A program made the position numbers and the translations under genes. Below are positions 1-13,014 of a DNA stretch of 64,000 nt, piece after piece. This stretch comes from Synaphobranchus kaupii (lineage: Eukaryota > Chordata > Actinopteri > Anguilliformes > Synaphobranchidae): the NCBI GenBank assembly GCA_029718625.1, contig CM056377.1:101544118-101608117 (forward strand), read 5' to 3'. A model generated the notes under the pieces. The model was not told where the DNA came from, searched no databases, and saw only the letters and a program-made list of their open reading frames with translations. Positions within the stretch are counted from its first letter, which is position 1. Every line of letters starts with the position of its first letter.

Positions 1-3000
1 TGCCCTGGTGCAATAGCAGACATTTCAGCAGCAATCAGATTTCAGTGGAAAGTGGAAACTGTAACTGACTGAAGTGCAGACTATTAGCAACTGCAGTGAC
101 CTACATTAATTTCAATCTGTACAGAATATATTAAAGATTGACATGTTCAGCATCCAACTGCACTGAATTACATTTCAAATGAAGGTCCAGTTCATATAAA
201 ACTTTATTTATTTTACCATTTTCTGTGGAGGTAATACATTTGCAGAAAACAAATCATATGGTGGCTACATGTGTGAAGTTTAATTTATTCAAACAACACA
301 TCCCTGGGTTTGTCATTTTGTGTTAATAAGTGGTTCAAGGTTTTTGTGTCATTCCAGCAGAAATCTACTGCCTTTACGTGCGAAGATGTGTACAGTGCAC
401 ATCCGTGGATTCCATCCAAAAGCCCCCGGAGTGTTTGATTTAGTGGCAAGTGAAAGGCGGAAGAAGGGGTGAGTCTGGAACAAAAAGTCATCTTGACTAG
501 AGACATAAAGAATTCTTGAAAAAACCTAAGTCACTTTTGTTTTTGTACAACTCTTGTTTTAGAAATGAGCAGTTTAAATCAAGAGTAGTGAGTTTTCAGT
601 TTTCCAAAAGTTGCATATGTCGCTCAGTGCCGCTGGCCATTTATGTAACAATTCTGATTCATTCCTGCTAAATTGCCTCTCCACTCTTTGGGCACTTTAT
701 TATATTACAGGATCTTGCAGCGATAATGAGGTCTAAGTGAGAAGAAGTAGAAGGGCTTTTCTGAATATCAGTACAATGAGTAGGGCATATATCCAAGGAC
801 CAGCATTATTACCCTAAAATAGGATGGGCACCAGATTGTTCACCCCCTGCTTTAATAAAGTAATTACCATTTTAACATACGCAGACCAATTGAGCAACAT
901 AACCTTATAACACTGTTCGGCTTTACTTTCATTCTCGGTCAAATAATTAAATTTAGAGCTATATTTCTGGAACTGCCAATTACTTTCAGTCGCCCCATTC
1001 ATGGCCTCTTTCCTTCATCTACCTGTCAGTGCTCACCCAGGAGAGGGGGGGAAATAATGGATGTGTGGGCCTAAAACCTTCAGAGTCCATTGGGGACAGG
1101 ACAAGAAAGACTAAAATGAATTAATGGTGAAAATGGCATTCAAAAGTATTCAGGTGGAATGAGGTAGTATATTATTGCAGTCTCCTATTATGCTGTGAGT
1201 TTTTTTAAATGTAAGACTCATTTCAAAATCTATTATTGCCATCTTTTTACAGCATGCTTGGAATCTTATTAGAATTATGATAGAAATGTACGCCGTATGT
1301 TCATTTCAATTGCTTCAATTGCAAACTCTACTTTTTTAGCATCATTTGTTGAATTAGTTTACCTTAATCAATCAATATGGTTGAAATAAAAATAAAATAA
1401 ACTTGTGTCCAGATGTGTCAAAAAAACCGACTACCGTTTGAGCGTGTACTTACTTTTTCACATGACTGTATATCATACAAGCAAAACAAAAACTGATGGT
1501 TTAATCAAGTCTGAACCTTAATCATTACTCAGGCCTTTAATTATTTTCCAAATTATTCTGTTAGCCCTTCTGCCAAAAAAGAAAAAAAGCTTGTCTTTGT
1601 GTGTCCGTATGAGATTATTTATTTACTGACAGATGACTTGGCTGGCAGTTCTGAAGGCGACGGCAAACAGGAGACAAATGGCTGCAGAGACAGCCTTAGG
1701 TATTAAGTACAGCCTAGAGCAAACTGACCAATCTGCCACAACACCCGCAGTTTGAGAGGAAACAGGTGGGGGATAAAGGTTAATAAGGACATTTCTCCTG
1801 TCACAGAGACAACACATTCACTTTGTGAGGAGTATGCCTTAAACAGATCCCAGCACACGCTGTGCAGGAATATTTTAGAATATTAATTGCACACTTAGTA
1901 TGCTGTTGTCATATGGCTTTTATTAGTATTCCATCAATTCAATGAGCCATGAAAGGCCCAGATGCTTTTGTCCTGCTCTCTCCTTATATATTCAATGTTC
2001 CCTCCCTTATATATTTTCCTTTGTCAGCATCACGTGTACTGCTCTTTTCCATATATGTGCTCTCCCTTCTATATTTTACACAAGTCCTTATACATGGTCT
2101 CTCCCATATCTACATTAGTCAGCAAAGCAAAAGTGGATTTTATTAATTCATTCAGTAACTCAGTGTCTTGATTTTATTAATCAGATTAAACATTTCAGTA
2201 TGAATATTATTGATGATTCTTCTGCAATGCAATAATTAGTACATTAGCAAAATGCAGAGTCAAACATTTTCTTAAGGCAGCTCTACCCCTGAGGCAGAAG
2301 AAATTCTATTGGTTCTTTCTCGCTTAGTGGGCAGGCCTATCTTTCAAATACTGCTGTCATCTCTGCTGCCATCAACCCTTTGGCCACACAGGAAAATTCA
2401 CTAGTAATTGGTTTATTTTTCATTGTAATTAAGTAATTTAATGCTTACCTAAAGATCTTTATTCTATAGTTATGAAATATTGCTGGAAAATGAATATCCC
2501 TGAAAGATAACTAGATGTTAATAAAGTTAACTGACATACTATCTAGCAGCATACAAATCATGCTTAAAGGGTAATTCCACCCAAAAACAATATTAACCTT
2601 ATTGAACAGATCAAGGCACAACTAATTAAGTATTTTTTTGTGGCAAAAAAAAAATCTGTACTGAGTTATTTGAATATAAAGTTGAAAATTCGGTAGAGGT
2701 ATACGTCATTTTGACGAATGCCTCTACCACTTCCTCGTTTTTGAAAGACTACAGTGTTTTCAAGTGGGCGTGTAAATTACATAGCAAGTAGGCGGAAGAA
2801 TTGCTGCCTGCATCTCACTGTTCTGAATAGGGACACATCGTAGTTCAAGCTAGCTATCATTGCTATTTTACTATAATGTCAGAAAATGACATTGATAGGC
2901 TACGTTACTTCCTAAAGAACTAAACCAAACAGGACTCGAGTGCTGTCGTTACAGATTGGAGCTCCTCCGGTATTCCCTGATTACCTGTAGCCTACCTCTT

Positions 3001-3180
3001 CCTCTGCCTTAATCACCCGGTAAGGAACCGTGTCAACTAATGTTACATTATGATCCCTGAACATTAAGTAGACTAACATTAGATAGCTGACCATAATTGA
3101 ACGGTTTCGCTTTGAGCATTCGATTACAGAAGCAATGTATTTTTTCTGGGCTAGTACGTTAGCTGTTGTTAAGGGGTTAT
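1..3180. other. AT-rich non-coding stretch, no gene seen
   Basis: No reading frame here resembles a known protein and none is longer than about 70 codons except a 138-codon frame that lies over repeat DNA. Two weak repeat signals are visible. Around 1400-1473 the motif ACTTACTTTTTCACATGACTG followed by TATA looks like a decayed Tc1-type terminus. From about 2565 a common fish-type repeat begins (TTAAAGGGTAATTCCACCC) and contains a 16-bp-stem hairpin at 2692-2728. Nothing else can be assigned. Confidence 0.5.
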
Positions 3181-3183
3181 TCC

Positions 3184-3479
3184 TCTGTTCCCAGGGTCCT
3201 ATGTTCCCCAGATTTATATGGCACATAATGGGAACATGACAAAGGGTCCTATGTTCCCCAGCTCTATATAGAACATAATGGGAACCTGAAAAAGATGTTC
3301 CCCAGCTCTGTATTCGCTTAATATGACATGAGGTATTGTGGGTTAGGGTTATAAACTGGATAATATTTCTGAAATATTTTAACTTGAAATGGGTCAAATT
3401 TTACCCGAACACAATAGGAGGGTATGAGTGTTAACAGAATGTTGAACTGGGGAACATAGGACCCTGGGAACATAGATAC
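3184..3479. repeat. Inverted-repeat element with internal 50-bp tandem repeat
   Basis: The left end (3187-3212) and right end (3447-3475) carry inverted copies of a motif that reads CCCAGGGTCCTATGTTCCCC on the top strand. Inside the left arm the motif AGGGTCCTATGTTCCCCAG recurs with a 50-bp period (about 3193, 3243, and a partial third copy near 3293). The structure suggests a small non-autonomous DNA transposon whose end has been tandemly duplicated. No target-site duplication was certain. Short frames across it are chance. Confidence 0.55.
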
Positions 3480-4236
3480 GCTCCCGTTGTTAGTAAAGGG
3501 TTTCTTGGCATTAAACAAATTGGTTTTTAAATATGTTTGCCATGGAGTAGGCTATAGCAGCTAACCTTGCATTCATTAATGGAAGGAGGTCGGATATCGG
3601 GGTGATAAATGCGTTGTTTCCATGTTTTTACCGATATCAGTGCGTTCGAGTTGCACTGGGAAAGTTTTGGCTTTGCTTGCAAACATAGCTAAAATGGCTA
3701 ACAAGTAGCTTACAACAATGGCGTTTTAACTTTTAATTGTATATGTTTCATATTCTGTATCCGCATGTTGGTCGATACAAAAGCATTTCATACTGAAAAA
3801 CGGGACATTGGGGTTGATTTTCCGACATGGAACCGGGGTGCGTAGCCTAGCTAAGTGTTACAGACTTCTGGCTAGGCTGGCTAATGTTTTCACGATACAA
3901 AACGTAGATAAATGAAGGGCCATATTTCCCCTGTTTTTCTGGAGACTGAGCTAATGATGGTGGTATTTTCTCACTGTAACTAATATTAATGTTAGCTAGC
4001 TGGTAGATAAATTATATTTATTTGCCTATACCATGAAGAAGTATATTTAGCTAAGTTGTGATTATTGCATGAAATTGAAGTAAATTACTGAAAGCTGCCT
4101 TATATGCAGGAAATACAGAAGCCTGAGCCACTTTCTGTGTCCGTCAAAGGCAGCAATGTCAACTGGTAGTAACCCAGAGGTTCTGCCCTACAGGCAGAAT
4201 AAGTCAATTTCCCATTTTGTCTCTTTCCAACTACAC
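3480..4236. other. Non-coding stretch, nothing recognised
   Basis: No coding, RNA or repeat signal was recognised. The sequence has several GTTAGCTAGC-type words common in fish non-coding DNA. Confidence 0.4.
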
Positions 4237-5817
<1,581 letters not shown>

Positions 5818-6663
5818 AAGCAAACGGTAACATTTCCTTTAAAGGGTCCTTCATAAGAGCTATATAACGTCTTCATAAGGACTACATAATGCATTCATAA
5901 GCACTACATAAACATTCATAAGTGTTTATGTCAATGACCGCAAATAGGCATATGGTGTGTTATGTCAACATTGATGCAGCAAGTGACATTACCATGACAT
6001 ACGAAGTGAAACGACATGAGATCCTTATGTCAAGTACCGTAAGTAGGCATAGTCCCTTTTATGCCACTACAGATTCATTCTCTTTTATTCCACTTTTTTG
6101 TCCATTATCTGTAGATCACAGGACCTTTCAGAACCCAGACAGTAGGGTGAGCCTCTCTCACTTTACCATCTGGGAACAGCACTGCAATACCCCGGGAATG
6201 TGGTGGCTTAGACATTGGTCATTCTCAGAGTGTGGTTCATGGAAGTGTTTTCCAGTTTTAAGCTCAGTTTTCACCTTTTACATAAAAAAAGTGGGCAGGT
6301 TTATCATTCTGAACTGCACTGCTTTCACCAGGCTTATAGCAGAGAGGCATGAGCCTGGCATGCGAGGCTACATCACAGGTGACAGCTGTTATCTAATAGG
6401 ATATGGTGTGTCCTGCCAATGTCACTTGCTGCATCTGTATTGGCATAAAAGGGACTATGCCTATTTACGGTACTTGACATATGTCATGATAATGTCACTT
6501 GCTGCATAAATGTTGACGTAACATACCATATGCCTATTTGTGGTCAGTGACATAAACACTTATGAATGTTTATGTAGTGCTTATGAATGTGTTATGTAGT
6601 GCTTATGAAGATGTTATATAGCTCTTATGAAGGACCCTTCAAAGGAAGTGTTACCAAGCAAAC
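5818..6663. mobile_element. Long-TIR hAT-like non-autonomous DNA transposon with 8-bp TSD
   Basis: The element occupies 5826-6655 (830 bp). Its ends are inverted copies beginning GGTAACA and continuing through a GGGTCC motif, and the inverted arms extend far inward: about 5826-6065 pairs with about 6443-6655. It is bracketed by a perfect 8-bp direct repeat AAGCAAAC (5818-5825 and 6656-6663). An 8-bp duplication is the hallmark of hAT-superfamily insertion. No transposase is encoded; a 195-codon frame on the top strand simply runs through the arms. The arms carry several short repeats of a CATAAG/GCACTACATAA type. The exact family is not known to me. Confidence 0.85.
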
Positions 6664-7814
6664 AAACAGTTTTTAGAGAATTTAAACTGCAAATGCAGTA
6701 ATACAATTTATGGTCAGAATAACTTGCATGCATAATCATACAAAAGCAAAGCATTCGACTGTTGTCAGCATGGACACTGACACAGCAGTCATCTCTGACC
6801 TTGTTTGCTCAGAGAATGTCGTCCCCAGTGTTCTGAGGTAAGAACAGAGAGGATCTGCAATATTACTGCTAAACTTTCATGTGGTAACAGTCAAAATTTA
6901 ATAGGCTAAACATGTCATCAACATTGATCTGGAGTTTAGCTTACTGTCATTTCTGCTTGGTAAAAAGCTGCTGCTACACTCCTGCCCAATAGTATCCCAG
7001 TACTATTTGAATACATAAAGAGAGTATCTGATTACCAGATTATTAGTTACTTACATCCCTAGTTTGAGGAGTCCGTAGTATCAATTGTAAGTAAAAAAAC
7101 CAAAAACAAACATAACACACTATATGAATCACTGAAAATCACAACTGTGATTGAACTATGGAACTATAGAAAGGACAAAAGGTCATCCTGAACAGTAATT
7201 AAAATCAAATGTTCACTCCAATGCAGAATTCTGATCTGGATCTGAATGCAGAAACAAAATATGTTTCTCATAAACAATTTAAATACATGAAAAGGCAAAG
7301 GTTTTCCTTGCTATTATAAACGTCATAACGTTTAAGTTGGGCAACATTGAAATGCTTGAGTAGATATGTTACAGAAGTTACCTTAGTTTGCATCAGGCCA
7401 TGTATTTTCATCAACATCATCATGAATTTTCTCTCTGAGCCAAATTGATCTCTAGATGTGCACTACCTCAGCATAATTCAACATTCTTCACACCCAACTG
7501 TGGTAAGTACATCCTATTCATCAGAATGATGTCAATATGCCTTCCATCTGAAGGCTTTTTTAAAATTATGATGTAACTACTGAAATTCATTTATTTTTAA
7601 GTTTCTTGATCCATTCATTGTCTGTCTGTAAACGATGCTGATATAGTGGCCAAAGGCATCCATATACTTTATGAGAGGAAAATCGAGGGAATTTTGGAAA
7701 ATATAAATTTATTTAACTACATATATAAAAGTAATGAACCCCTTTGTGCAGGTGCCAAATTTGGTCAATCCTTGCCTATTTAAGTACTGTTCTATTTAAG
7801 GATTTATAGCTCCG
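6664..7814. other. Non-coding stretch, nothing recognised
   Basis: AT-rich sequence with no recognisable gene, RNA or repeat structure. Confidence 0.4.
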
Positions 7815-8670
7815 GGGGCTCTATCTTGGCGATCTCAGCGCTTTGTCTAAACGCATGGTGTAAAGTACATTTAGGGCGTGTCCAAGTACACTTTTGCTAG
7901 TTTGATGGTGTGTTTTTTTAATGCTAAGCACGGGGCAACGTGCAAATGGGCTGAACCGAGTCTCTTCATTAATTATAAGTGTGTCTTGGGCGTGACATGC
8001 AATAAACCAATCAAAATGTCATATTCCATTCCCTTTAAAAGCCTGCTTTTCCACCATAAGCGGATTGCTTATATGATGGCAAAATAGACATGCTCGTGTG
8101 TGTTTAGTGTGATCAAGGAATAGGCTATATGGATCAATAGTATGATCAATATTATTCGGACTAACCATTATGAGTTCCCGGTAATTCCCGACAGTGCTGT
8201 TATTTTACACAATATATGCGGTTAAATTTCGTTAAAAGCACCTGCAACAGCTAAGAATAAGCTGCCAATGGCTTCTGTCTCACCTTAGAAAACGCCAAAT
8301 TAGCCCGCTTGTTTAACAAATTTCGTTTGATTATGCAATGAAGCATTGTCAAACATCAATTCCATGAGGATGTTCTCATGGAGTTCTCGAAGTTCAAGCT
8401 TCATCCGAAGTTCATTACCTGCATTCTAATATTGATTAATAACATTAATACCGTTATTTTGCCTTAATGGTGACACTAAATACAATAAAGCTGTCAGGTT
8501 GGCAACCTATAGGTTCACGAATATTTTCCCTTGTTTTATAATGTCCTGCTTATGGAAATGTGACCAACCTGTTTTACTGGTACCGTAATGCTTTAAAACA
8601 ATCCACTTTCCTAGGAAGACCATGAAAAGTGTGATTTACAGCAGGGGAAACAGACCTGCTCCTGCATGAA
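7815..8670 (-). mobile_element. PIF/Harbinger-like element, terminal half only
   Basis: The left edge, GGGGCTCTATCTTGGCGATC, is the reverse complement of the right terminus of the Harbinger-like elements at 43399 and 48930. Similarity continues inward through the TTAGGGCGTGTCC, AATGGGCTGAACC, CCAATCAAAATGTCATATTCC and CAGCAGGGGAAACAG landmarks to about 8670, then stops. The other terminus is missing, so this is a one-ended fragment in the opposite orientation to those copies. It carries no coding capacity. Confidence 0.7.
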
Positions 8671-8859
8671 GTTAATTACCTCATCTACTACCACAGGAAC
8701 CACACATATTCCCTCACTGAGGGAGACCGTGAACATGTTGCATAATCACTCCAAGAAAAATGTTACATTCATCTTGCACATATCAGCACTCACTAAATTT
8801 GAATTTGTATGTTCCATGCCCTAAGTGACAAGTATATCTCAAGATCTGGTTGTCAACCT

Positions 8860-9060
8860 TCAGAAGCAGGGCTGAAATGCGAGGTGCATGCCTGTCAAAG
8901 TAAGCTGCTAGGGTTTCGCGTGGCAATCTTCTACAGAGCCTACAGCGCACTAGGTATCACTGGAGCGAGGAGGAGGAGAGCCATCAGCAACACCATTGAG
9001 GCAGCAGAGAAAGCCTCAAGATGGTTATATGGATCAGGAGAGGAGGTCCTTGGGGAATAG
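8860..9060 (+). pseudogene. LINE ORF C-terminal fragment (restriction-like-endonuclease type)
   Basis: The frame ending at 9058 contains the stretch LLGFRVAIFYRAYSALGITG, followed by a basic RRRRAI segment and an EAAEKASRWL motif. From memory, this pattern closes the ORF of fish LINEs that carry a C-terminal restriction-like endonuclease (consensus roughly GCRGF..S..LGI.G..RRRAI...EAAE.ASRWLW). Only about 50 codons match; the tryptophan-rich end is changed to LYGSGE. It is a dead fragment, and family assignment is tentative. Confidence 0.4.
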
Positions 9061-9112
9061 CATAACACAAATGCTAACACCACTTTAACACAAGCCGGCC
9101 TATGTTAAACCC

Positions 9113-9268
9113 CTGCTGGTCTGGGTGAGTGTGTATGATGTTAAGTTCCTGCGGTTTAACTTGGGTGAGTGTGTATGATGTTAAGCCCTGGCTGGTTCAC
9201 CTGGGTGAGTGTTTATGATGTTAAGTCCTGGCTGGGTCACCTGGGTCAGGGGTGTATGATGTTGCAAG
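9113..9268. repeat. Minisatellite, about 41-bp period, 3.5-4 copies
   Basis: The motif CTGGGTGAGTGTGTATGATG followed by TTAAG recurs at about 9120, 9163, 9203 and, in decayed form, 9241. The intervening CCTGGCTGGTTCAC portion repeats as well. The copies are imperfect, so the array is not brand new. No coding meaning is suggested. Confidence 0.8.
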
Positions 9269-10206
9269 ACCTGAAACACCCAATGACCCCAGGTAATATC
9301 ACTGCAGGCACGCCAGAATCATTTCAAAAGTGCGGGGGCCAAAACATTTTTTTTTCCATTCATATTATATATATAGAGTATATAGACTATATGTGACTAT
9401 AAGTGATTGGACTGAACCCAATGCGTTTCCTTTTACAGATCTTGCATATCTTAACAAGGGGGACGATTTTCCCAATTTCCCTTAACAAGGGGAGCGGCGC
9501 TCCCCTGCGTTCAACGACAATTTGAACACTGCCTACACTGGATGAGAGCGTTCAGGTGAAATGTTCTCTAAATGTAGTGTGCTTAAAATCCCCAAATAAT
9601 ATACTTATTTCCGAGTTTTTGCTGATAATAGTAGCCTATGGAGGATATTTTTTGCATACTGCATGTCACTAAACAGTATACAGTAGGCATGCTATTACAC
9701 AGGATGCAGGCCATTCGGACACAGCAATGTAAACAGTGAATGGAGTTTTTGCTTCCGGAACCTAAGCCTCACGTTTCCACTCTATACAGCCTCACAGTCT
9801 ACATAATTGCAACAGGCAGCGGGTGCCACCTGAAATGAAACACTGCTTTGCGACATTGTAGTTTGTTTATCTAGTCTATCGCCCCAATAATGTAACTAAA
9901 TGGAACAACATTGTTGCCCCGCCCACTTATTGCCGTATACAACCTCGTACGTGGGCTATATACAGGCACTTTTATGCATGTAAGGCTTTCTCTGATTGTG
10001 GGGGACGCGTCCCCCATGGAAATGACGCCTAAGATTATTAATAAAAACGCCTAAATGGTACCGTTAGGCTTCACCTGATTCGAGCAGTGCAGGTGGCGAA
10101 CATACTTTCTGAACTAAATAATTGTCTAGAATTTAATTGTGACACTCGGAAATGTATAAACTTATTTGTTGTTCGGGATTCACTATAACACGTTCAGAAT
10201 GAAAGA
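9269..10206. other. Non-coding stretch with G-rich transposon-like scraps
   Basis: Motifs such as AACAAGGGGGACGATTTTCCC (about 9450-9475) and GGGGGACGCGTCCCCC (about 9999-10015) look like pieces of decayed DNA transposons, but I could not pair termini or find a target duplication. No gene was found. Confidence 0.3.
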
Positions 10207-10910
10207 CAAGTTGTCATGGTTTTGGACCCTGTTGTCCTATGCGGTCGTTTTCCTCGGTGGCCACGCGAGGGCGCTGCCCTTTTGGTGGATGCTTGCTTCG
10301 CCCTGCTGAGTTGGAGGAGTTTCTGGTTAGCGTTTCACCTGTTCGTGGTTCCCTGAGAGTTATATAAGCCTACAGTTTCCTTCGTTCGGGGCTTCTACAT
10401 TAATTGTTTATTGTTTTGTATTGTGGTGTATTGTTGGCTGTGAGTGCTCGTACCATTTTGGCTACTCGCCCATTTTTAGCGTCTCTTTGTAGAGGCAGGG
10501 CTTATTTCTTGCTGGCTTTGTAGTGGATTATCTCATAGAAGTTTGGGACTGTAAATCTCTGCTCTAGTTCGCCCGTGTGCGTTTTCCTCCGTGTATGGAG
10601 ATTTGGGCGATGGTCGGAACTGTGTTCTGTTCGCCTCTCGGTGCATGTCGTCTCATGGGAGATCTGGCGTTTCGCTTCGGCTGGGTTGCTTAGCTTGTAG
10701 AAGTGTAGAGTAGCTGTTCTTTGTCCCTTTTCGCCGGTTAATGGTTTTCTTATAGAGAGACCTGGCGTGTTAGCTTCTACTAATTTCCGGGTTACGGTAA
10801 GCCAGTTAGTAGCTTGGTACGTTTATTCCCTGTTTTGTCTCCTTCTCATAGACTGCGTTCTCCTTTGTTGTGAGTCGGGGTTTTGTTACTTATTCCTTTA
10901 CTGTGAGGCT
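10207..10910 (+). mobile_element. LTR-like sequence (probable partial solo LTR)
   Basis: Sequence beginning at 10212 with TGTCATGGTTTTGGACCC resembles the start of the solo LTR at 46615 (minus strand, TGTCATGGTTTTTGG) and is followed by a promoter-like GAGTTATATAAGCC about 160 bp in. Internally there are loosely repeated TCTCATAGAAG / CTCATGGGAGATCTGG / CTTATAGAGAGACCTGG blocks. A clear CA terminus with matching 5-bp duplication was not found, and the sequence runs into an inverted-repeat element at 10911. It could be a truncated LTR interrupted by that element. No gag or pol sequence is attached. Confidence 0.4.
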
Positions 10911-11313
10911 AATGCTAGCACAACTCTAAGGTAACCGGTAGCATCCACTACCAAACGCACTTAAACACTCCACAGTGCACCCAAAGCAAATAAAATACAA
11001 CGACAGTCTATCGGGGTTATTTTGAGTGTTTATACCATAATTTTTGAAGTCAAACTATCGTTGAATCCTTTACTTTGTGCTGACCTATATTCTCTGTGGA
11101 AGTACGGCGGCGGAGCGAACATGGCCATTGCAACTTGTTGCTCTTCTTTGTTGTTGTAGTCGACCAGTGCCGGCAATACATTCATAGGTAGCATAAAGTA
11201 TCGTTCCCCAGATAGACTGTTGTCATATTTTATTTGCTTTGGGTGCACTGTGGAGTGTTTAAGTGCGTTTGGTAGATGCTACCGGTTACCTTAGAGTTTC
11301 GCTAGCATTAGCA
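10911..11313. repeat. Inverted-repeat (MITE-like) element, about 100-bp arms
   Basis: The left arm (about 10911-11014) and right arm (about 11211-11313) are near-perfect reverse complements, starting GCTAATGCTAGC and including AACTCTAAGGTAACCGGTAG and ACACTCCACAGTGCACCC landmarks, around a spacer of about 195 bp. A frame on the minus strand (11030-11248) is an accident of this structure. A target duplication is not clear. The left arm starts where the LTR-like sequence stops, so it probably inserted there. Confidence 0.75.
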
Positions 11314-11662
11314 ATGTGTGTATGTCCAAAAGAAGGGACAGCATGCAATTAGCTGAAAATGGTTTCCATCAATCAACTACATCATGGGTAAGTCGTAATT
11401 GAGACATTACGTCCAAAATTCTGAACTATCCCTTTAAGCTGACCCTCCAGACTGAAAAAATGAATCTCAGGGGCCGGACTCCCAAAACCTTAAAAACAAA
11501 AAACTTCCTAAATGGCATTTTTCCCTTAACTTATGACTTAAGAAATTGAGGAAGAGTTACTATTCACAAAAAAACTTCTTAAGTATTTTCCTAACTTTCT
11601 TCATTAGTTTCTTCTTAAGAGAAAACTTACAAATAAATGGGATTCTTGAAAACAAAGTTCTT
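11314..11662. other. AT-rich, CTTAAG-rich repeat-like stretch
   Basis: Multiple CTTAAG/TTCTTAAG words and A/T runs suggest a decayed MITE into which the neighbouring Harbinger element inserted: joining the outer flanks of that element restores TTCTTAAGTG, like the TTCTTAAGTATT seen at about 11576. No gene. Confidence 0.35.
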
Positions 11663-12195
11663 GGGCTCTATTTTCAAACCAGCGCAAGGGGACGGTATAG
11701 TCAAACGCAAGCTTGTTGACAGCATCAACGTCTTAAAACTGGCGCTATGGCGTTTCTCAGCAATACCGCTAGGATCAACAAATTCTCAACATAACATCCT
11801 TTCGCTTGCGCTGCAGTGGGATGGGTGGCGCTGTCTGGGGCGTGTTCTAAAATACTTTCGGCTCAGTGACAATTTGAACCAACGAAAACCCATTGCGTTA
11901 TGATCAGCTGGAACCACCTCTTAGCGGGAACGCAATAGACTCTGGCAATTTGGCAACTTATTCGTCATGTAGTTCTATGTAGTGTCTATAGGTGATGCCA
12001 ACATTACACTTCCATTTAATGAACAAATAGCCTATAATTATTATTAATTAATTAATTTTAATTTAAACTACTAGAATAAAACAGGACAGCTTACAAGAAA
12101 CTTGCGATCATGTAGGCCAATAGCCTATAATATATAAATTACACATTGGCACAGTTGAATCATAAGCCTACCACTACACAATACACAGAAAGGAT

Positions 12196-12710
12196 ATCCC
12201 AGATAGCAAACGAATGTTGAATCGACTTAGATTCAATGTGGAATGCCGACGTTGATTCAACATCAATTTGCTCATCGAGATCACGTTGAATCAACGTCAG
12301 AATACCGACAAATATTGAATAATCAAGGTTATATAGCTAAACGTGATGTTTAAAAAGTTGTAACGTTTGTCGGCATCACTGACTCACTCCATTAGCTAAC
12401 TGAACTAGTTAGTAGCCGATAATGTCAGTAACTGTAGCCTAAATAATTCGCCTAACGTCATATTGCTTTGCCAGCTATTTGGTAGGCCTAGACATTAATT
12501 ACTGAACACGTAATAAAATTGATAAAATTACAACTTCATTACAGTGAGTGTACTGTGGGCGAAAAAATAATCAATTTAGATTATTATTCAATATTTGTCG
12601 GTATTCTGACGTTGATTAAACGTGACCTCGATGAGCAAATTGATGTTGAATCAACGTCGGAATTCCACATTGAATCTACGTCGATTCAACGTTCGCTTGC
12701 TATCTGGGAT
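12196..12710. mobile_element. Palindromic MITE (CCCAGATAGC termini), copy A
   Basis: The element spans 12198-12708 (511 bp) with termini CCCAGATAGCAAACGAATG and the inverted CGTTCGCTTGCTATCTGGG. The arms are long inverted repeats rich in CGACGTTGATTCAAC-type palindromic words. Flanking dinucleotides AT/AT suggest a 2-bp target duplication. The same family is present in opposite orientation in each long unit of the array at 34635, 37860 and 41085. It lies within the Harbinger element, upstream of the transposase core. No ORF is meaningful here. Confidence 0.85.
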
Positions 12711-12721
12711 ACTTTCAGCGG

Positions 12722-13014
12722 GTGTCCTTCCTCAACTATACGGACAATGAATGCAGTAAAAAGTCAAAACTCGCATTTTTTCTCAAGTGTGGGTTCCCCG
12801 GGGTGCTTGGTGCTATCGACTGCACGCACATACAAATCCGCGCACCACCCGAGCATGCAATAGTTTTCGTCAATCGCAAAGGAACACATTCCATCAATGT
12901 CCAGGTGACATGCGACAAAATTAGCTTGCCCCACCTGCACCAGTGGTCGCGGTCCCCATCACAGCCAGAGCAAAGAGAAATCAACTGGCTGAGCGGTTTA
13001 ATAGGGCTAGATAA
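12722..13014 (+). pseudogene. HARBI1-like Harbinger transposase remnant
   Basis: The frame from 12722 contains GFPGVLGAIDCTHIQIRAPP and then FVNRKGTHSINVQVTCD, which are the first and second catalytic aspartate regions of the HARBI1/PIF DDE nuclease (IDCTH and CD). Immediately after CD the frame changes. In the next frame PITARAKRNQLAERFNRAR then a stop (about 13012) matches the basic C-terminus of such transposases. The segment between, holding the last catalytic acidic residue, is missing. This is therefore a deleted, frameshifted core joined to the tail. The N-terminal part is also absent or degraded and is separated by the MITE insertion. Confidence 0.8.

Noticed and set aside
5922..6509. 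195-codon plus-strand frame
   Set aside because: It lies entirely within the long-TIR transposon, runs through both inverted arms and has no protein motif.
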